A DNA stretch of 64,000 nt from Clostridium swellfunianum (GTDB lineage: Bacteria; Bacillota; Clostridia; Clostridiales; Clostridiaceae). A program made the translations under genes and the position numbers. The notes beneath the pieces are model-generated. The model had not been told where the DNA came from and did not search any database. It saw only the letters and a list, made by a program, of their open reading frames with translations. Of this stretch, positions 52,099 through 62,426 are shown one piece after another (the stretch's first letter is position 1; each line of letters starts with the position of its first letter). The stretch spans positions 934,336-998,335 of the forward strand of contig NZ_JAMOFV010000006.1 of assembly GCF_023656515.1 (NCBI RefSeq), written 5' to 3'.

Positions 52099-52149
52099 AA
52101 ACAATTTGCGTCTCAAATTTAAAGTTATGTTAAAATTAGAGATACATAT

Positions 52150-52195
52150 ATAAAAGGGATTTTTGATCAGTTTTCTGCTCAAAAACCCCTTTTAT
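52150..52195. terminator. bidirectional terminator between the EAL and arginase genes
   Basis: A 17-base stem with one mismatch (52150-52166 / 52179-52195) built of A-runs and T-runs, usable on both strands. Confidence 0.75.
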
Positions 52196-52237
52196 GTCTT
52201 CTAAGTAGTTTATTTTAGTAGTGCATCTCTTAATATT

Positions 52238-53137
52238 TTATTGCATATGTTTAAAGGTCCAATCAAGAAGATCTATTGCCAAGTCTGCAGTAGTATCGTT
52301 TCTATCTAAAAGAGGATTTAGTTCTACGAAATCCATTGATTTCACGAGTTTTGTTTCAGCAAACATTTTTAAAAGTGTTTCAGCGTCTTCGATGGACATT
52401 CCATCGGCAACAGGTGTACCTGTTCCCGGAACAAATTTTGCATCTATGAAATCTAAGTCAAAGCTTAAATGAATTGCATTGATGTTTCTAGCTTTTATAT
52501 CATTTATAACTTCATTAACTACATGTTCAAGACCATATTCGTGAATTCTTTTTGCAGTATAAACATGAAGCTGTTCCCTCTTAATAAGGTCATATTCTCC
52601 CTTGTCTAAATCCCTTGCTCCAACGATAAATACATTTTCATGGTCTATTTTTGGCCCTTTGTAGTACACATCCGTCAAGTCAGGAAAGCCTATTCCCATA
52701 GCCTTAGCCAAAGACATTCCATGAACATTTCCGCTTTCACTTGTCTCATGAGTGTTTATGTCTCCATGAGCATCCACCCATACTACTGCAAAGTTTTCAA
52801 GAGCTCTGCTTACTCCAGCAACGCTCCCAAGTCCAAGAGAGTGGTCGCCACCAAGCACTAAAGGAAAACTGCCGGCTTTTATTGAAGAGTATACAATATG
52901 AGCGAGATTATTGTTAACCTGAACTATAGGTTCAAGATACTTCATCTTTGGGTGAGAAAAAAACTTGTTATATTCTTTCACATTAGGCACGAATAGGTCG
53001 CCAAAATCGAAAACTCTATGATTATGTTTCCCTATTACCTCTACAACCTTCTTCTCTCTAAGCTTATCAGGACCATATTCAGGACCGCGTTTGTCTGCTC
53101 CATAAAAAATTGGAACTCCAATTATGCTTACATCCAT
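52238..53137 (-). CDS. rocF: arginase
   Basis: A 299-residue manganese ureohydrolase. Metal-binding motifs GGDHSLGLGS, DAHGDINTHETSESGNVHG and SFDLDFIDAKFVPGTGTP are complete; the HETSESGNVHG variant is typical of arginase rather than agmatinase. ATG 53137 after AAGGTGG is preferred to GTG 53149. Converts arginine to ornithine and urea. No ornithine genes are close. Confidence 0.93.
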   Translation of the reverse strand: MDVSIIGVPIFYGADKRGPEYGPDKLREKKVVEVIGKHNHRVFDFGDLFVPNVKEYNKFFSHPKMKYLEPIVQVNNNLAHIVYSSIKAGSFPLVLGGDHSLGLGSVAGVSRALENFAVVWVDAHGDINTHETSESGNVHGMSLAKAMGIGFPDLTDVYYKGPKIDHENVFIVGARDLDKGEYDLIKREQLHVYTAKRIHEYGLEHVVNEVINDIKARNINAIHLSFDLDFIDAKFVPGTGTPVADGMSIEDAETLLKMFAETKLVKSMDFVELNPLLDRNDTTADLAIDLLDWTFKHMQ

Positions 53138-53319
53138 ATATATTACCACCTTAATTTTTAGTTAAATATGTATCCTTATTATGCCTCTTATTCTTTAAAA
53201 TAACCCTTTTCAATACATAGCCTGGCAAAATAATAAATCTAAATAATTAGGGCAAAATATAGAAAAATATGTATGATTATGATATATTTATTTAAGAAAA
53301 ATGCAAAAGGGTGATGATT

Positions 53320-54981
53320 ATGGAAGAAAAATGTACTACAACAAACTTTATAAGAAATATTGTTATAGAGGATTTAGAAATAGGAAAGCATCAAGAGATT
53401 ATAACTCGTTTTCCTCCAGAACCAAATGGCTATTTACATATTGGTCATGCAAAGTCTATAGTTTTAAATTTTGAATTAGCAGATGAATTCAAAGGAAAGA
53501 CAAATCTTAGATTCGATGACACCAATCCAGTTAAAGAAGATACAGAATATGTTGAATCCATAAAGGAAGATGTTAAATGGCTAGGCTTTGAGTGGGATAG
53601 TTTATTGTTTGCATCAGATTATTTTGATGAAATGTATAGCAGAGCAGTTCTTTTAATTAAAAAAGGCAAGGCTTTTGTGTGCGATATGACTCCAGAGGAA
53701 ATTAGAGAAAGTAGAGGTACTCTAAAAGAACCTGGTAAGGAAAGCCCATATAGGAATAGAACCGTTGAAGAAAACCTTGATTTGTTTGAAAGAATGAGAA
53801 AAGGTGAATTTAAAGATGGTGAGAAGGTTTTAAGGGCTAAAATAGATATGACCTCTCCTAATATAAACATGAGAGATCCAATTATTTATCGTATAGCACA
53901 CGCTACTCACCATAATACTGGAGACAAATGGTGCATATATCCTATGTACGATTATGCACATCCAATAGAGGATGCTATTGAAGGTGTAACTCACTCCATA
54001 TGCACACTGGAGTTTGAAGATCACAGACCACTATACGATTGGGTAGTTTATGAGTGCGAAATGGATGATAAGCCAAGACAGATTGAATTTGCAAGGTTGA
54101 ACTTAACTAATACAGTAATGAGCAAGAGATTCTTAAAATCTTTGGTAGATCAGGGGATTACTGATGGCTGGGATGATCCACGTATGCCTACCATTGCAGG
54201 TCTTAGAAGAAGAGGTTATACACCAGAGGCAATTAGAAATTTCTGCAGAGAAATAGGTGTATCAAAGGCTAATAGTCTTGTTGATGCACAAATGCTGGAG
54301 CATTTTATTAGAGAGGATCTGCATGCAAAAGCTCCAAGAACTATGGGAGTAATAAGACCATTAAGGGTTGTTATAACTAACTACCCAGAAGGTCAAGTTG
54401 AAATGCTTGTAATAGAAAACAATCCTGATGATTCAACCGCTGGAACAAGGCAAGTACCATTTTCAAGAGAAATATATATTGAACAGGACGACTTTATGGA
54501 GGAACCTCCAAAGAAATACTTTAGATTATTCCCTGGCAACGAAGTAAGACTTAAGGGAGCATACTTTGTAAAGTGCAATGATTTCATAAAGGATGAAAAT
54601 GGTAATGTAGTTGAGCTTCACTGCACCTATGATTCAGAAACAAAGAGCGGTTCAGGCTTTACAGGAAGAAAGGTTAAAGGAACCATTCACTGGGTTGATG
54701 CAAAGCATTCAATTCCGGCAGAGTTCAGACTTTATGATAATTTGATTATAGAAAATGAAGAAGGAGAGGATAAATCCTTCCTTGAAAGAATAAATCCAAA
54801 CTCTATGGAAATACTTCAAGGCTTTGTTGAAGAAACTATGAAGCAGGCTAAGCCTCAGGATAAATTTCAGCTTTTCAGACACGGCTATTTTAATGTAGAT
54901 ACTAAGTACACTACTGAAGAAAAACTGGTATTTAACAGAATTGTATCCTTAAAGAGTTCTTTTAAATTGAATAAAAAATAA
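53320..54981 (+). CDS. glnS: glutaminyl-tRNA synthetase
   Basis: A 553-residue class I synthetase with HIGH-type motif ([15 protein letters not shown]), the Gln/Glu-specific region, a KMSKS equivalent ([12 protein letters not shown]) and C-terminal anticodon-binding beta-barrels. Length agrees with bacterial GlnRS. ATG 53320 after AAAAGGGTG is preferred over 53311. Many Gram-positive bacteria lack GlnRS and use GatCAB; its presence is normal for a subset of clostridia. Confidence 0.95.
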   Translation: MEEKCTTTNFIRNIVIEDLEIGKHQEIITRFPPEPNGYLHIGHAKSIVLNFELADEFKGKTNLRFDDTNPVKEDTEYVESIKEDVKWLGFEWDSLLFASDYFDEMYSRAVLLIKKGKAFVCDMTPEEIRESRGTLKEPGKESPYRNRTVEENLDLFERMRKGEFKDGEKVLRAKIDMTSPNINMRDPIIYRIAHATHHNTGDKWCIYPMYDYAHPIEDAIEGVTHSICTLEFEDHRPLYDWVVYECEMDDKPRQIEFARLNLTNTVMSKRFLKSLVDQGITDGWDDPRMPTIAGLRRRGYTPEAIRNFCREIGVSKANSLVDAQMLEHFIREDLHAKAPRTMGVIRPLRVVITNYPEGQVEMLVIENNPDDSTAGTRQVPFSREIYIEQDDFMEEPPKKYFRLFPGNEVRLKGAYFVKCNDFIKDENGNVVELHCTYDSETKSGSGFTGRKVKGTIHWVDAKHSIPAEFRLYDNLIIENEEGEDKSFLERINPNSMEILQGFVEETMKQAKPQDKFQLFRHGYFNVDTKYTTEEKLVFNRIVSLKSSFKLNKK

Positions 54982-54982
54982 A

Positions 54983-55025
54983 AAATAAGCGCTGACATTA
55001 TTATCTGTCAGTGCTTATTTCTTTT
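54983..55025 (+). terminator. terminator after glnS
   Basis: AAATAAGCGCTGACA and its complement with one G-U pair (54983-54997 / 55006-55020) followed by CTTTT. Confidence 0.85.
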
Positions 55026-55029
55026 GTAG

Positions 55030-55161
55030 CTATGCATTTGGGTTAGGATTTTTATCAGTACGAGTTGTTTGAAGAGTATTCATTCCCATGCTGTTGCCTT
55101 TATTGTTGCTTGGAGTTTTATTCTGTCTTTGGTTTTTAGCTTTATTCTCACCTTTTGTCAT
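55030..55161 (-). CDS. small hydrophilic protein, 43 residues
   Basis: Begins MTKGENKAKNQRQNKTPSNN and ends NPNPNA. AAAGGAG lies seven bases before the ATG. It is rich in Asn, Lys, Gln and Thr with no Trp, Tyr, Phe or Cys. Such composition recalls minor small acid-soluble spore proteins, but no family was recognised, so this is a suggestion only. It sits between glnS and the DUF4153 gene. Confidence 0.6.
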   Translation of the reverse strand: MTKGENKAKNQRQNKTPSNNKGNSMGMNTLQTTRTDKNPNPNA

Positions 55162-55253
55162 AGCAATTCTCCTTTATGCAAATATATTATTACGTTACAG
55201 CTTTAGTTTTCACAGTTTTAAGACAACTATGTGGGGGAAGTTTTTCTAAATAC

Positions 55254-56990
55254 CTATTTTAATTTTAAAAGTACATAAAAATTCATTTCTATATTAGAAA
55301 ATGCTTGGTTTGAAGCCTCTTTAGTTCCTGAAATATGCCTGAAAATGAACTTTATATTCACATTTTCATTTTCGTCTATAAAAGTCATTTCTTCTATTGG
55401 TAGTTCCCCTTTTTCAAATCTATCACTATATTTTTCAGCAAGCCCTAATATTAAGGTCTTAAAATCTTTTGAATAAATTTCTTTTCCATTCTTATTGATG
55501 CTGACAATACTTGAGTCAGGGCTATAGGATATATACAGTGAGTTTTTATCGATGTTGCTTCTACCACCTGCAGCTACAGATTCCATGAGATAGTCATAGG
55601 AAGTTATATCTATAGTTTTTGAGAGTCCTTCCGTGCTGAAATAAAAGTAATTATTTTGGAAATTATGCTCGGGAGCTTCATATGCAAAGCCAAAGGTATT
55701 TGACATATTATCTAGAGTAAAATTTTCAGGTAGATGTTTAGCTGCTTTAAAGCTATGATCCTCCTTGAAATATTGAAGTATGCTGCTTATATCAGCTCTG
55801 TCTTTTTTAGTTACATTTGAGTTAGGCTGTATAATGCCATCCTTTATCATGTTATTTCTAGCAAGTAGCTGCTCTAACCGTTTGTTTTGACTCATTTTTG
55901 ATACGGAATAGCTGCTTAAAGGACCAAATACAGATATTAAGCAAATAATTGAAAGTGAAATGAAAATTATTATGTTCTTGGATTTCTTTACAAATCCAAG
56001 ATAAAGCATCATTGCAAAGACCCATAAAGCAAGCACAGTTACATAATATCTTTTTTCGGTTACTCCGTAAGCATTGATTCTTAAAAATATTGATATAAAC
56101 ATCATGGCCAATACGGGAAGTATAAGTTTGGGAAAGAACTTTGTAAAACTCTTTGACCATTTGCTTTCGAGTGCCAGCGGTGTAATAAAAAATATAACTA
56201 CTACCGAAATAACCGAGTACCACAGTACAAGGTTAGTAATAATATTAGCTGGCCATTGAGTTGTGATAAGAATCTTTGCAAAATAGATATAGAGTATTAT
56301 TGTATATATGCTTATCAATGGCATTACAATATATAAGAAAAGTATTTTTAACAGCTTTGGATAAGAACGTGCCGACAAATCTTCACCAATTTTAGGTATA
56401 GTAGCAAGAAAGTAAGATACACCAAATAAAAATATCACATATAGAAAAGTATAATAATAAATTTCACTTTGGATTCTAATACCTAGCAGCTTATCAATTG
56501 CGAAAAGTATGGCAGCTAAGCCTGAATTTAGAACTATGCAGTATAATATTGTTATAAAGAAACCGGAAAGAAGGCTTATTACATAGTTTTCAAAACACTT
56601 TTTTGGAGCTGAAAAAGGGATAAATATAAAAGATAGATATAAAGCAAGACTAACTGCGATATACCTTGTAACTGCAACCATATTAAAATCATTAAGCAGA
56701 AATAAATAATAAAGGATAAGCAGCACAGCACCAGCTAAATAGTAGGAATAAAGTATCAAATTGTTCCTATACTCTCTGCTTTCAAAGAAAAGTTTTATGC
56801 ATAGGGTGAGTGGTATGCCTAAAGCAACAGTCATTGCCAGCTGAGAAAGAATGTCTTGCGATGGCTTGGTTTCAGAAATAATTACCAGAATAGAGGCGAC
56901 TAAAAATGAAAGTAGTATGGTTAATGGAAATCTTTTTAGGCTTAAGTATAATCCGGATATAATATTTTTGAAAGCTTGAATTGGCTTCAT
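55254..56990 (-). CDS. DUF4153 membrane protein
   Basis: A 578-residue protein with about eleven membrane helices in the first 390 residues and a soluble C-terminal domain (about 390-578, with DISSILQYFKEDH and beta-strands). The overall form matches DUF4153 proteins of unknown function. AAAGGAGG precedes the ATG. Monocistronic. Confidence 0.8.
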   Translation of the reverse strand: MKPIQAFKNIISGLYLSLKRFPLTILLSFLVASILVIISETKPSQDILSQLAMTVALGIPLTLCIKLFFESREYRNNLILYSYYLAGAVLLILYYLFLLNDFNMVAVTRYIAVSLALYLSFIFIPFSAPKKCFENYVISLLSGFFITILYCIVLNSGLAAILFAIDKLLGIRIQSEIYYYTFLYVIFLFGVSYFLATIPKIGEDLSARSYPKLLKILFLYIVMPLISIYTIILYIYFAKILITTQWPANIITNLVLWYSVISVVVIFFITPLALESKWSKSFTKFFPKLILPVLAMMFISIFLRINAYGVTEKRYYVTVLALWVFAMMLYLGFVKKSKNIIIFISLSIICLISVFGPLSSYSVSKMSQNKRLEQLLARNNMIKDGIIQPNSNVTKKDRADISSILQYFKEDHSFKAAKHLPENFTLDNMSNTFGFAYEAPEHNFQNNYFYFSTEGLSKTIDITSYDYLMESVAAGGRSNIDKNSLYISYSPDSSIVSINKNGKEIYSKDFKTLILGLAEKYSDRFEKGELPIEEMTFIDENENVNIKFIFRHISGTKEASNQAFSNIEMNFYVLLKLK

Positions 56991-57144
56991 AATTTATACC
57001 TCCTTTGATTTGTTTAGTATTAATTAATTATACGAAAATATAATGCAAATAACTATGTAATTTGAGTTAATATTTTTTCAAAAGGGGATAAGTAAATTAT
57101 TTAATATTAATGAATTATAGTGATATCAAAGCAATTGAATTTAG

Positions 57145-57169
57145 AAGAGAGCAAACTGCTGGCTCTCTT
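57145..57169 (-). terminator. hairpin after the 47-residue gene
   Basis: AAGAGAGC / GCTCTCTT (57145-57152 / 57162-57169); the following T-tract on the minus strand is weak. Confidence 0.6.
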
Positions 57170-57171
57170 TA

Positions 57172-57315
57172 CTATTTATTATCATACTTCCTTATAGGTT
57201 TGTACTTCGACCTGCTTCTTTCGCTAGGGTCTATATATTCGTAATCACCAGTTTCTGTCTTCCTAATTCCAAGCCTGGTAAGTTGTTTTACTTTTACTGT
57301 ATACTTGCTTCCCAT
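57172..57315 (-). CDS. small basic protein, 47 residues
   Basis: Begins MGSKYTVKVKQLTRLGIRKT and ends KYKPIRKYDNK, with a perfect AGGAGG seven bases upstream and a hairpin after the stop. Very basic and Tyr-rich, with a predicted strand-turn-strand (TRLGIRKTETGDYEYIDP). Not recognised. It could bind nucleic acid, a guess from charge alone. Confidence 0.65.
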   Translation of the reverse strand: MGSKYTVKVKQLTRLGIRKTETGDYEYIDPSERSRSKYKPIRKYDNK

Positions 57316-57512
57316 CTTTTATCCTCCTAAATTATCAAATAAAGAGTTATGTTCTTAGCATAATAGATTTTATTAATATTATACTTTTTTAAAATCAACT
57401 TTCTTATCAATAATAATTATTATATAATATATTTATAATAATTTTCTTGTTTGGTTATGGTATAATTAATATAATAAAAAATACTTGCAAAAGAAGAAAG
57501 GCAGGATGAAAT

Positions 57513-58415
57513 ATGCTTAAGATAGGTTCACATGTGTCCATGAGTGGAAAAAAGATGATGATAGGCTCTGTTGAAGAAGCTCTATCTTATGGAGCAAATA
57601 CATTTATGATATACACTGGCGCTCCACAAAACACAGCAAGAAAACCAATTGAAGATTTGAATATAGATGCAGCAGTGAAAATTATGAATGCTAATAGTAT
57701 TGAAGAAATTGTTGTGCATGCACCTTACATAATAAATTTAGGCAATAGTGAGAAGCCTGAAACCTTTGAATTAGCTGTTAACTTTTTAAGAGAAGAAATC
57801 AGAAGGACAGAGGCAATTCAAAAAGCTAAGCAAATTGTGCTTCACCCAGGAGCCCATGTTGGCGCTGGAGAAGAAAAAGGAATTAGGCAGATAATTATGG
57901 GGCTTAACGAAGTTATAACAAAAGAGCAAAATATCCAGATAGCGCTAGAAACAATGGCTGGTAAAGGCTCAGAATGCGGAAGAACCTTTGAACAGCTTGC
58001 ACAAATTATTGACGGAGTTATTTATAACGACAAGCTAAGCATCTGTCTTGATACTTGTCATGTTAATGATGCAGGTTACGATGTAGTTAACAATTTCGAT
58101 GGAATACTTGAGGAATTTGATAGGATTATAGGTCTTGAAAGACTTAGAGTAGTTCACTTAAATGACAGTAAGAATCCCATGGGAGCTAAAAAAGACAGAC
58201 ATGAAAACATCGGCATGGGAAGCATAGGCTTTGACGCTCTTTGCTATGTGGCTAATCATGAAGCTTTGAAAGATATACCAAAGATATTGGAAACTCCGTA
58301 TGTTTTAAGTGAAGCTGGAGACAAAAAGGCTCCATATAAATACGAAATAGAAATGCTTAGAAACAAGGAGTTTTATAGTGATTTAGCAGAAAGAATTTTT
58401 TCTGAGGCTTATTAG
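57513..58415 (+). CDS. nfo: endonuclease IV-family AP endonuclease
   Basis: A 300-residue TIM-barrel enzyme that cuts DNA at abasic sites. Zinc-binding segments include the opening [66 protein letters not shown] and DRHENIGMG. The length is slightly above that of E. coli Nfo. AAAGGCAGG lies upstream. Confidence 0.94.
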   Translation: MLKIGSHVSMSGKKMMIGSVEEALSYGANTFMIYTGAPQNTARKPIEDLNIDAAVKIMNANSIEEIVVHAPYIINLGNSEKPETFELAVNFLREEIRRTEAIQKAKQIVLHPGAHVGAGEEKGIRQIIMGLNEVITKEQNIQIALETMAGKGSECGRTFEQLAQIIDGVIYNDKLSICLDTCHVNDAGYDVVNNFDGILEEFDRIIGLERLRVVHLNDSKNPMGAKKDRHENIGMGSIGFDALCYVANHEALKDIPKILETPYVLSEAGDKKAPYKYEIEMLRNKEFYSDLAERIFSEAY

Positions 58416-58420
58416 ACATT

Positions 58421-58470
58421 AACACCGTATTAGGATAAACATCAGATTTATTCTAATATGGTGTTTTTTA
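58421..58470 (+). terminator. terminator after nfo
   Basis: A 19-base near-perfect stem (58421-58439 / 58447-58465) followed by TTTTT. Confidence 0.88.
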
Positions 58471-58590
58471 TACAAACTATTTTTTTAAGGAAACTATGTA
58501 CACTTGTTTAAGAAAAATGTAAAATTAAGAGTATATTTGGTGAATGATGTATATATAGGTTTAAGTAATTTAATATCTAAGGAGCTTGTT

Positions 58591-61500
58591 ATGAAACTAA
58601 TTAAATCAGCTAGGATAAGACTAATCATATTATTTATAATTATGAGTACTGCCATTTTTACTTTAATATTTTTCAGCACTAAGATTGGCAGCACTAACAA
58701 AACTATGCCGACTGCATATGAGGGAGTAATTGACCTAAGAAATTGGGATTTTGAAAAGGATGGAATGGTGAAGCTGAACGGGCAGTGGGAATTTTATAAA
58801 AATCAACTGCTTACTCCTAGTGACTTTAATGATGCGGTTCTGAGAGATAAGAATATTATTTCTATACCTGGTATATATGCATCTCAAGGATATGGTACTT
58901 TAAGATTAAAACTGCTTTTAAATCCTTCTGAAAATGTTAATTCAATAAAAATAGAATTTCTACAAAGCGCATGCAAACTTTGGGTTAATAATCGCGAACT
59001 AATCTCTAACGGGGAAGTTGGGGCTAACATGAAGGAAATGAAACCTCGTGTTATGCCTAAATACGGAAGTTTTTCAGCAAAAGGTGAGGAGGTTAATTTA
59101 ACTCTTCAGGTTAGTAACTTCTATTCTAAGCTTGGCTCTATAGACACAATAGTTGTTGGAGATTCATCACAAGTTGAGAGCAAATCACGAAAACAGCTTG
59201 CTTTTGATTTGCTTATTTTCGGAAGTACGATGATGGCAGCTCTATATAACTTAGGATTATTTATAAAAAGAAAAAAGAACAAGGCAACTTTATATTTTGC
59301 AATTATATGCTTGGTAGTTGCGCTGAGGACTTTGTTTTTAGGTGAGAGATTTATTTTCTACTTGTTTCCAAATTTTAGTTACGTATTATCTGGAAAAATA
59401 ATGCACTGGACTTTTTATTTATATATTCCTTTTATAGTATTATTTTTGAATAGCTTCTATAATAACATTCTCTCTACTTGGTTAGTTAAGGCAACTGTTC
59501 TTTCTGCCTATGTTTATGCATTGATAATCTTGGTTAGTCCTAATAAGTATTATATGGATATAATTTTACCTTTTGAAGTATTTACTGTATTAATTCTGAT
59601 TTACTTAATAAATAAGATCTCTAGGTTATATATAAAAAAGAACAGTAGTGATTATTTAATGGTTATAGGTTTATTTGCACTGTTTGCTACAAGACTCAAC
59701 GATATATTGTACGAATACAGCATAATAATTACAGGTTCCTTTGCACCATTTGGTACTTTAATATTTATAATAGTTAATTCTTACCTGCTTGCTGAGAGGC
59801 AATCCATGGCTTTTAACAATGCTGAGAATATGACAGAAAAACTTGAATCTATAAATAAGCTTAAAGATGAATTTTTAGCTGTTACATCACATGAGCTTAA
59901 AACTCCTCTTAACGGAATAATAGGGCTTTCCGAACTCTTGAATATTAGCACAAGCAACCTAAGCAAGGACGAAATACAGAGCTTAGCTTTAATAAATACC
60001 AGTGCTAAGAGGTTATCTAACCTAGTTAATGATATTACAATGCTTTCAAAGCTTAAAAATGGCGATATTAAGCTGCAAAGAAATCCAGTAGATATAGGAA
60101 AACTTGTAGAGTCTATTGTAAAGTTCTGCGGTCTTACCTTAGACAATAAAAATTTAAATATTATTAATTTAGTTGACACGAAAGCACCTTGCGTGTTAGG
60201 AGATGAAGAAAGAATTATGCAGATACTTTTTAATCTTCTAGGAAATGCAATTAAATTTACTTACCAAGGAAGCATTAAGATTTCATATACTGTTAAAACA
60301 GATTTTCTAGAAGTCTCTATTGAAGATAGCGGTATAGGTATACCAAAGAATAAATTGGAGAATATTTTTGATATCTACGAACAGGTTGAAGGCATCTCTG
60401 ATAAGTATGGTGGAACAGGCTTAGGCCTTTATATTACAAGAAAGATAGTAGAGCTTCATGGTGGAATTATATGGGTAGAATCTGTTCCTGGAAAGGGAAG
60501 TGTATTTAGCTTTACCCTTCCATTATGCAAGTTTAAGGACAGAGATAATAATATAAGCATACAGAAGCAGAATATATCATCCTATGATGAAGAAGATATG
60601 TTTAACGATACTTCAGCTAGATTTAACATTGATGGCAGCAGGATTGAAACTAGTGAAAATAGGAGACATAAAGTTTTAATTGTTGATGATGAGTATGTAA
60701 ACAGAAGGGTACTTGAAAGTTACTTAACAACTGAAAATTTGGTTACTATTAATGCGAGTACTGGGAAGGAGGCCTTAATGCTTTTAGAAAGGCATGAGGA
60801 TATTGATCTTGTTATTCTGGATATGATGATTCCTGATTTATTAGGTTGTGAGATTTCCAGTATTATAAGACAAAAAAAATCTCTTTTTGAACTTCCTATT
60901 CTTATAATGACTGCAAACAACAATACGGAAAATCTAGTATTAGCTTTTGAATATGGAGCAAATGATTATTTAGCTAAGCCATTTAATCAGCAGGAGCTTT
61001 TGGCTAGAGTAAATACTCTCATAGCACTGAAAAATTCTGTGCAGGAGGCTATAAGTCTTACCAAGCAGGTGACAACTGCGGAAAATAAACTGCATGAACT
61101 TGAGGAATATGATAAGCTTAGAACCGAACTTTTTGCGAACTTGTCCCATGAACTTAGAACACCTCTAAATGTTATATGCAGTACAATCCAACTTTTAGAG
61201 TCATTAGATGCTTCAACTAAGTTTGGAGAGGAAAAAATAAAATATTATTTGAGCATAATGAAACAAAATTCCATAAGGCTTCTTAGACTTATTAACAACA
61301 TAATAGATATGACAAAGGTGGAAGGAAACCATTTAGCTCTTAATTTATCGAATAATAATATAGTATATTTTGTAGAGGAAATATGCCAATCTGTGGCAGA
61401 GTTTATTAAATCGCAGGATATTGAGATAATCTTTGATACTGAGATTGAAGAAAAAGTTATTGCAATTGATGAAGAAAAATTTGAAAGAATTATACTTAAT

Positions 61501-61899
61501 ATATTATCTAATGCAGTTAAATTTACTGACAAGGGCGGAAGTATTTTTGTAAACATTTATGATAAGGAAGAAGTTGTAGAAATATCCATTAAAGACACAG
61601 GTGTAGGAATACCTGAGGATAAGCTAGAATTTATCTTTGAACGTTTTGCTCAACTTGACAAATCCTTAAGCAGAAGTCACGAAGGAAGCGGAATAGGTTT
61701 ATCTCTTGTTAAATCCTTAGTTGAAATGCATGGAGGCAGAATTTTTGCTGAAAGCAGACTTGGAGAAGGAACAAACTTTATTATCCAGCTTCCATCAAAG
61801 CTTGTACAGGAAAATGATTCAGAAAACAACTTAACAAAGGAAAAAGAGTCAAGATATGAGAAAAATCTTCACATGGAATTTTCGGATATATATATGTAG
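58591..61899 (+). CDS. 7TMR-DISM hybrid sensor with two histidine-kinase modules (HK-REC-HK)
   Basis: A 1102-residue membrane sensor. After one helix (about 8-28) comes a jelly-roll 7TMR-DISMED2-like domain (about 45-185), a seven-helix membrane domain (about 200-405), a first HisKA (His about 434 in TSHELKTPLNG) and ATPase, a receiver (about 685-805; Asp about 743 in LVILDMM), a second HisKA (His about 852 in LSHELRTPLNV) and a second ATPase ending in a short tail. Both ATPases keep their N, G1 and G2 boxes. ATG 58591 follows AAGGAG; the open frame runs 29 codons further without a site. It has no DNA-binding domain, so it needs an external partner. Confidence 0.9.
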   Translation: MKLIKSARIRLIILFIIMSTAIFTLIFFSTKIGSTNKTMPTAYEGVIDLRNWDFEKDGMVKLNGQWEFYKNQLLTPSDFNDAVLRDKNIISIPGIYASQGYGTLRLKLLLNPSENVNSIKIEFLQSACKLWVNNRELISNGEVGANMKEMKPRVMPKYGSFSAKGEEVNLTLQVSNFYSKLGSIDTIVVGDSSQVESKSRKQLAFDLLIFGSTMMAALYNLGLFIKRKKNKATLYFAIICLVVALRTLFLGERFIFYLFPNFSYVLSGKIMHWTFYLYIPFIVLFLNSFYNNILSTWLVKATVLSAYVYALIILVSPNKYYMDIILPFEVFTVLILIYLINKISRLYIKKNSSDYLMVIGLFALFATRLNDILYEYSIIITGSFAPFGTLIFIIVNSYLLAERQSMAFNNAENMTEKLESINKLKDEFLAVTSHELKTPLNGIIGLSELLNISTSNLSKDEIQSLALINTSAKRLSNLVNDITMLSKLKNGDIKLQRNPVDIGKLVESIVKFCGLTLDNKNLNIINLVDTKAPCVLGDEERIMQILFNLLGNAIKFTYQGSIKISYTVKTDFLEVSIEDSGIGIPKNKLENIFDIYEQVEGISDKYGGTGLGLYITRKIVELHGGIIWVESVPGKGSVFSFTLPLCKFKDRDNNISIQKQNISSYDEEDMFNDTSARFNIDGSRIETSENRRHKVLIVDDEYVNRRVLESYLTTENLVTINASTGKEALMLLERHEDIDLVILDMMIPDLLGCEISSIIRQKKSLFELPILIMTANNNTENLVLAFEYGANDYLAKPFNQQELLARVNTLIALKNSVQEAISLTKQVTTAENKLHELEEYDKLRTELFANLSHELRTPLNVICSTIQLLESLDASTKFGEEKIKYYLSIMKQNSIRLLRLINNIIDMTKVEGNHLALNLSNNNIVYFVEEICQSVAEFIKSQDIEIIFDTEIEEKVIAIDEEKFERIILNILSNAVKFTDKGGSIFVNIYDKEEVVEISIKDTGVGIPEDKLEFIFERFAQLDKSLSRSHEGSGIGLSLVKSLVEMHGGRIFAESRLGEGTNFIIQLPSKLVQENDSENNLTKEKESRYEKNLHMEFSDIYM

Positions 61900-61940
61900 A
61901 TAAATTAAATGAGGTGCGTTATGCACCTCACTTAATTTAT
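61900..61940. terminator. bidirectional terminator between the sensor and VOC genes
   Basis: An 18-base stem with one mismatch (61900-61917 / 61923-61940). It overlaps the stop codon of the minus-strand gene. Confidence 0.85.
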
Positions 61941-62308
61941 CTATTTGCTGGTAGAATTTCGGTCCAGTAGCCGTCTGGGTCAGCTATAAAATAAAGTCCC
62001 ATGCCTATGTTTTCATAGCAGATGCAGCCCATTTTTTTATGGTGTTCGTAAGCGGCTTCATAGTCATCTACAGTTACGCACATATGTATTTCGTTGTCTC
62101 CTAGATTATAAGGCTCATTTCTATCTCTAAGCCAGGTAAGCTCTAGGCTATGGCTTGTAATCCCATCTCCAACATAAACGAGCTTGAAACTCTTATCTTC
62201 TGGCTCATAGGTTCTCAAAACTTTAAAACCTAAAGCCTCTTCGTAGAACTTAATACTTTTTTCTAAGTCAAAAACATTGATATTATTATGATCAAACCTA
62301 AACTTCAT
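61937..62308 (-). CDS. VOC-family protein (glyoxalase I-like)
   Basis: A 123-residue two-module vicinal-oxygen-chelate protein. It has metal-ligand positions in RFDHNNINVFDLEKS (His), SLELTWLRD (Glu), EIHMCVTVDD (His) and YWTEILPA (Glu), as in glyoxalase I, which turns methylglyoxal adducts into lactoyl thiols. GGAGATT precedes the ATG. Methylglyoxal detoxification is plausible but not certain. Confidence 0.88.
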   Translation of the reverse strand: MKFRFDHNNINVFDLEKSIKFYEEALGFKVLRTYEPEDKSFKLVYVGDGITSHSLELTWLRDRNEPYNLGDNEIHMCVTVDDYEAAYEHHKKMGCICYENIGMGLYFIADPDGYWTEILPANR

Positions 62309-62426
62309 TCTAAATCTCCTTCCTTATACTTCATAATAATATTATACCTTATTTTACATATAATAAAAGACTGCATAGGGCAATAACAGTTAGGTAGTGA
62401 TATAATTATAAAGAGGTGAAATTAAG

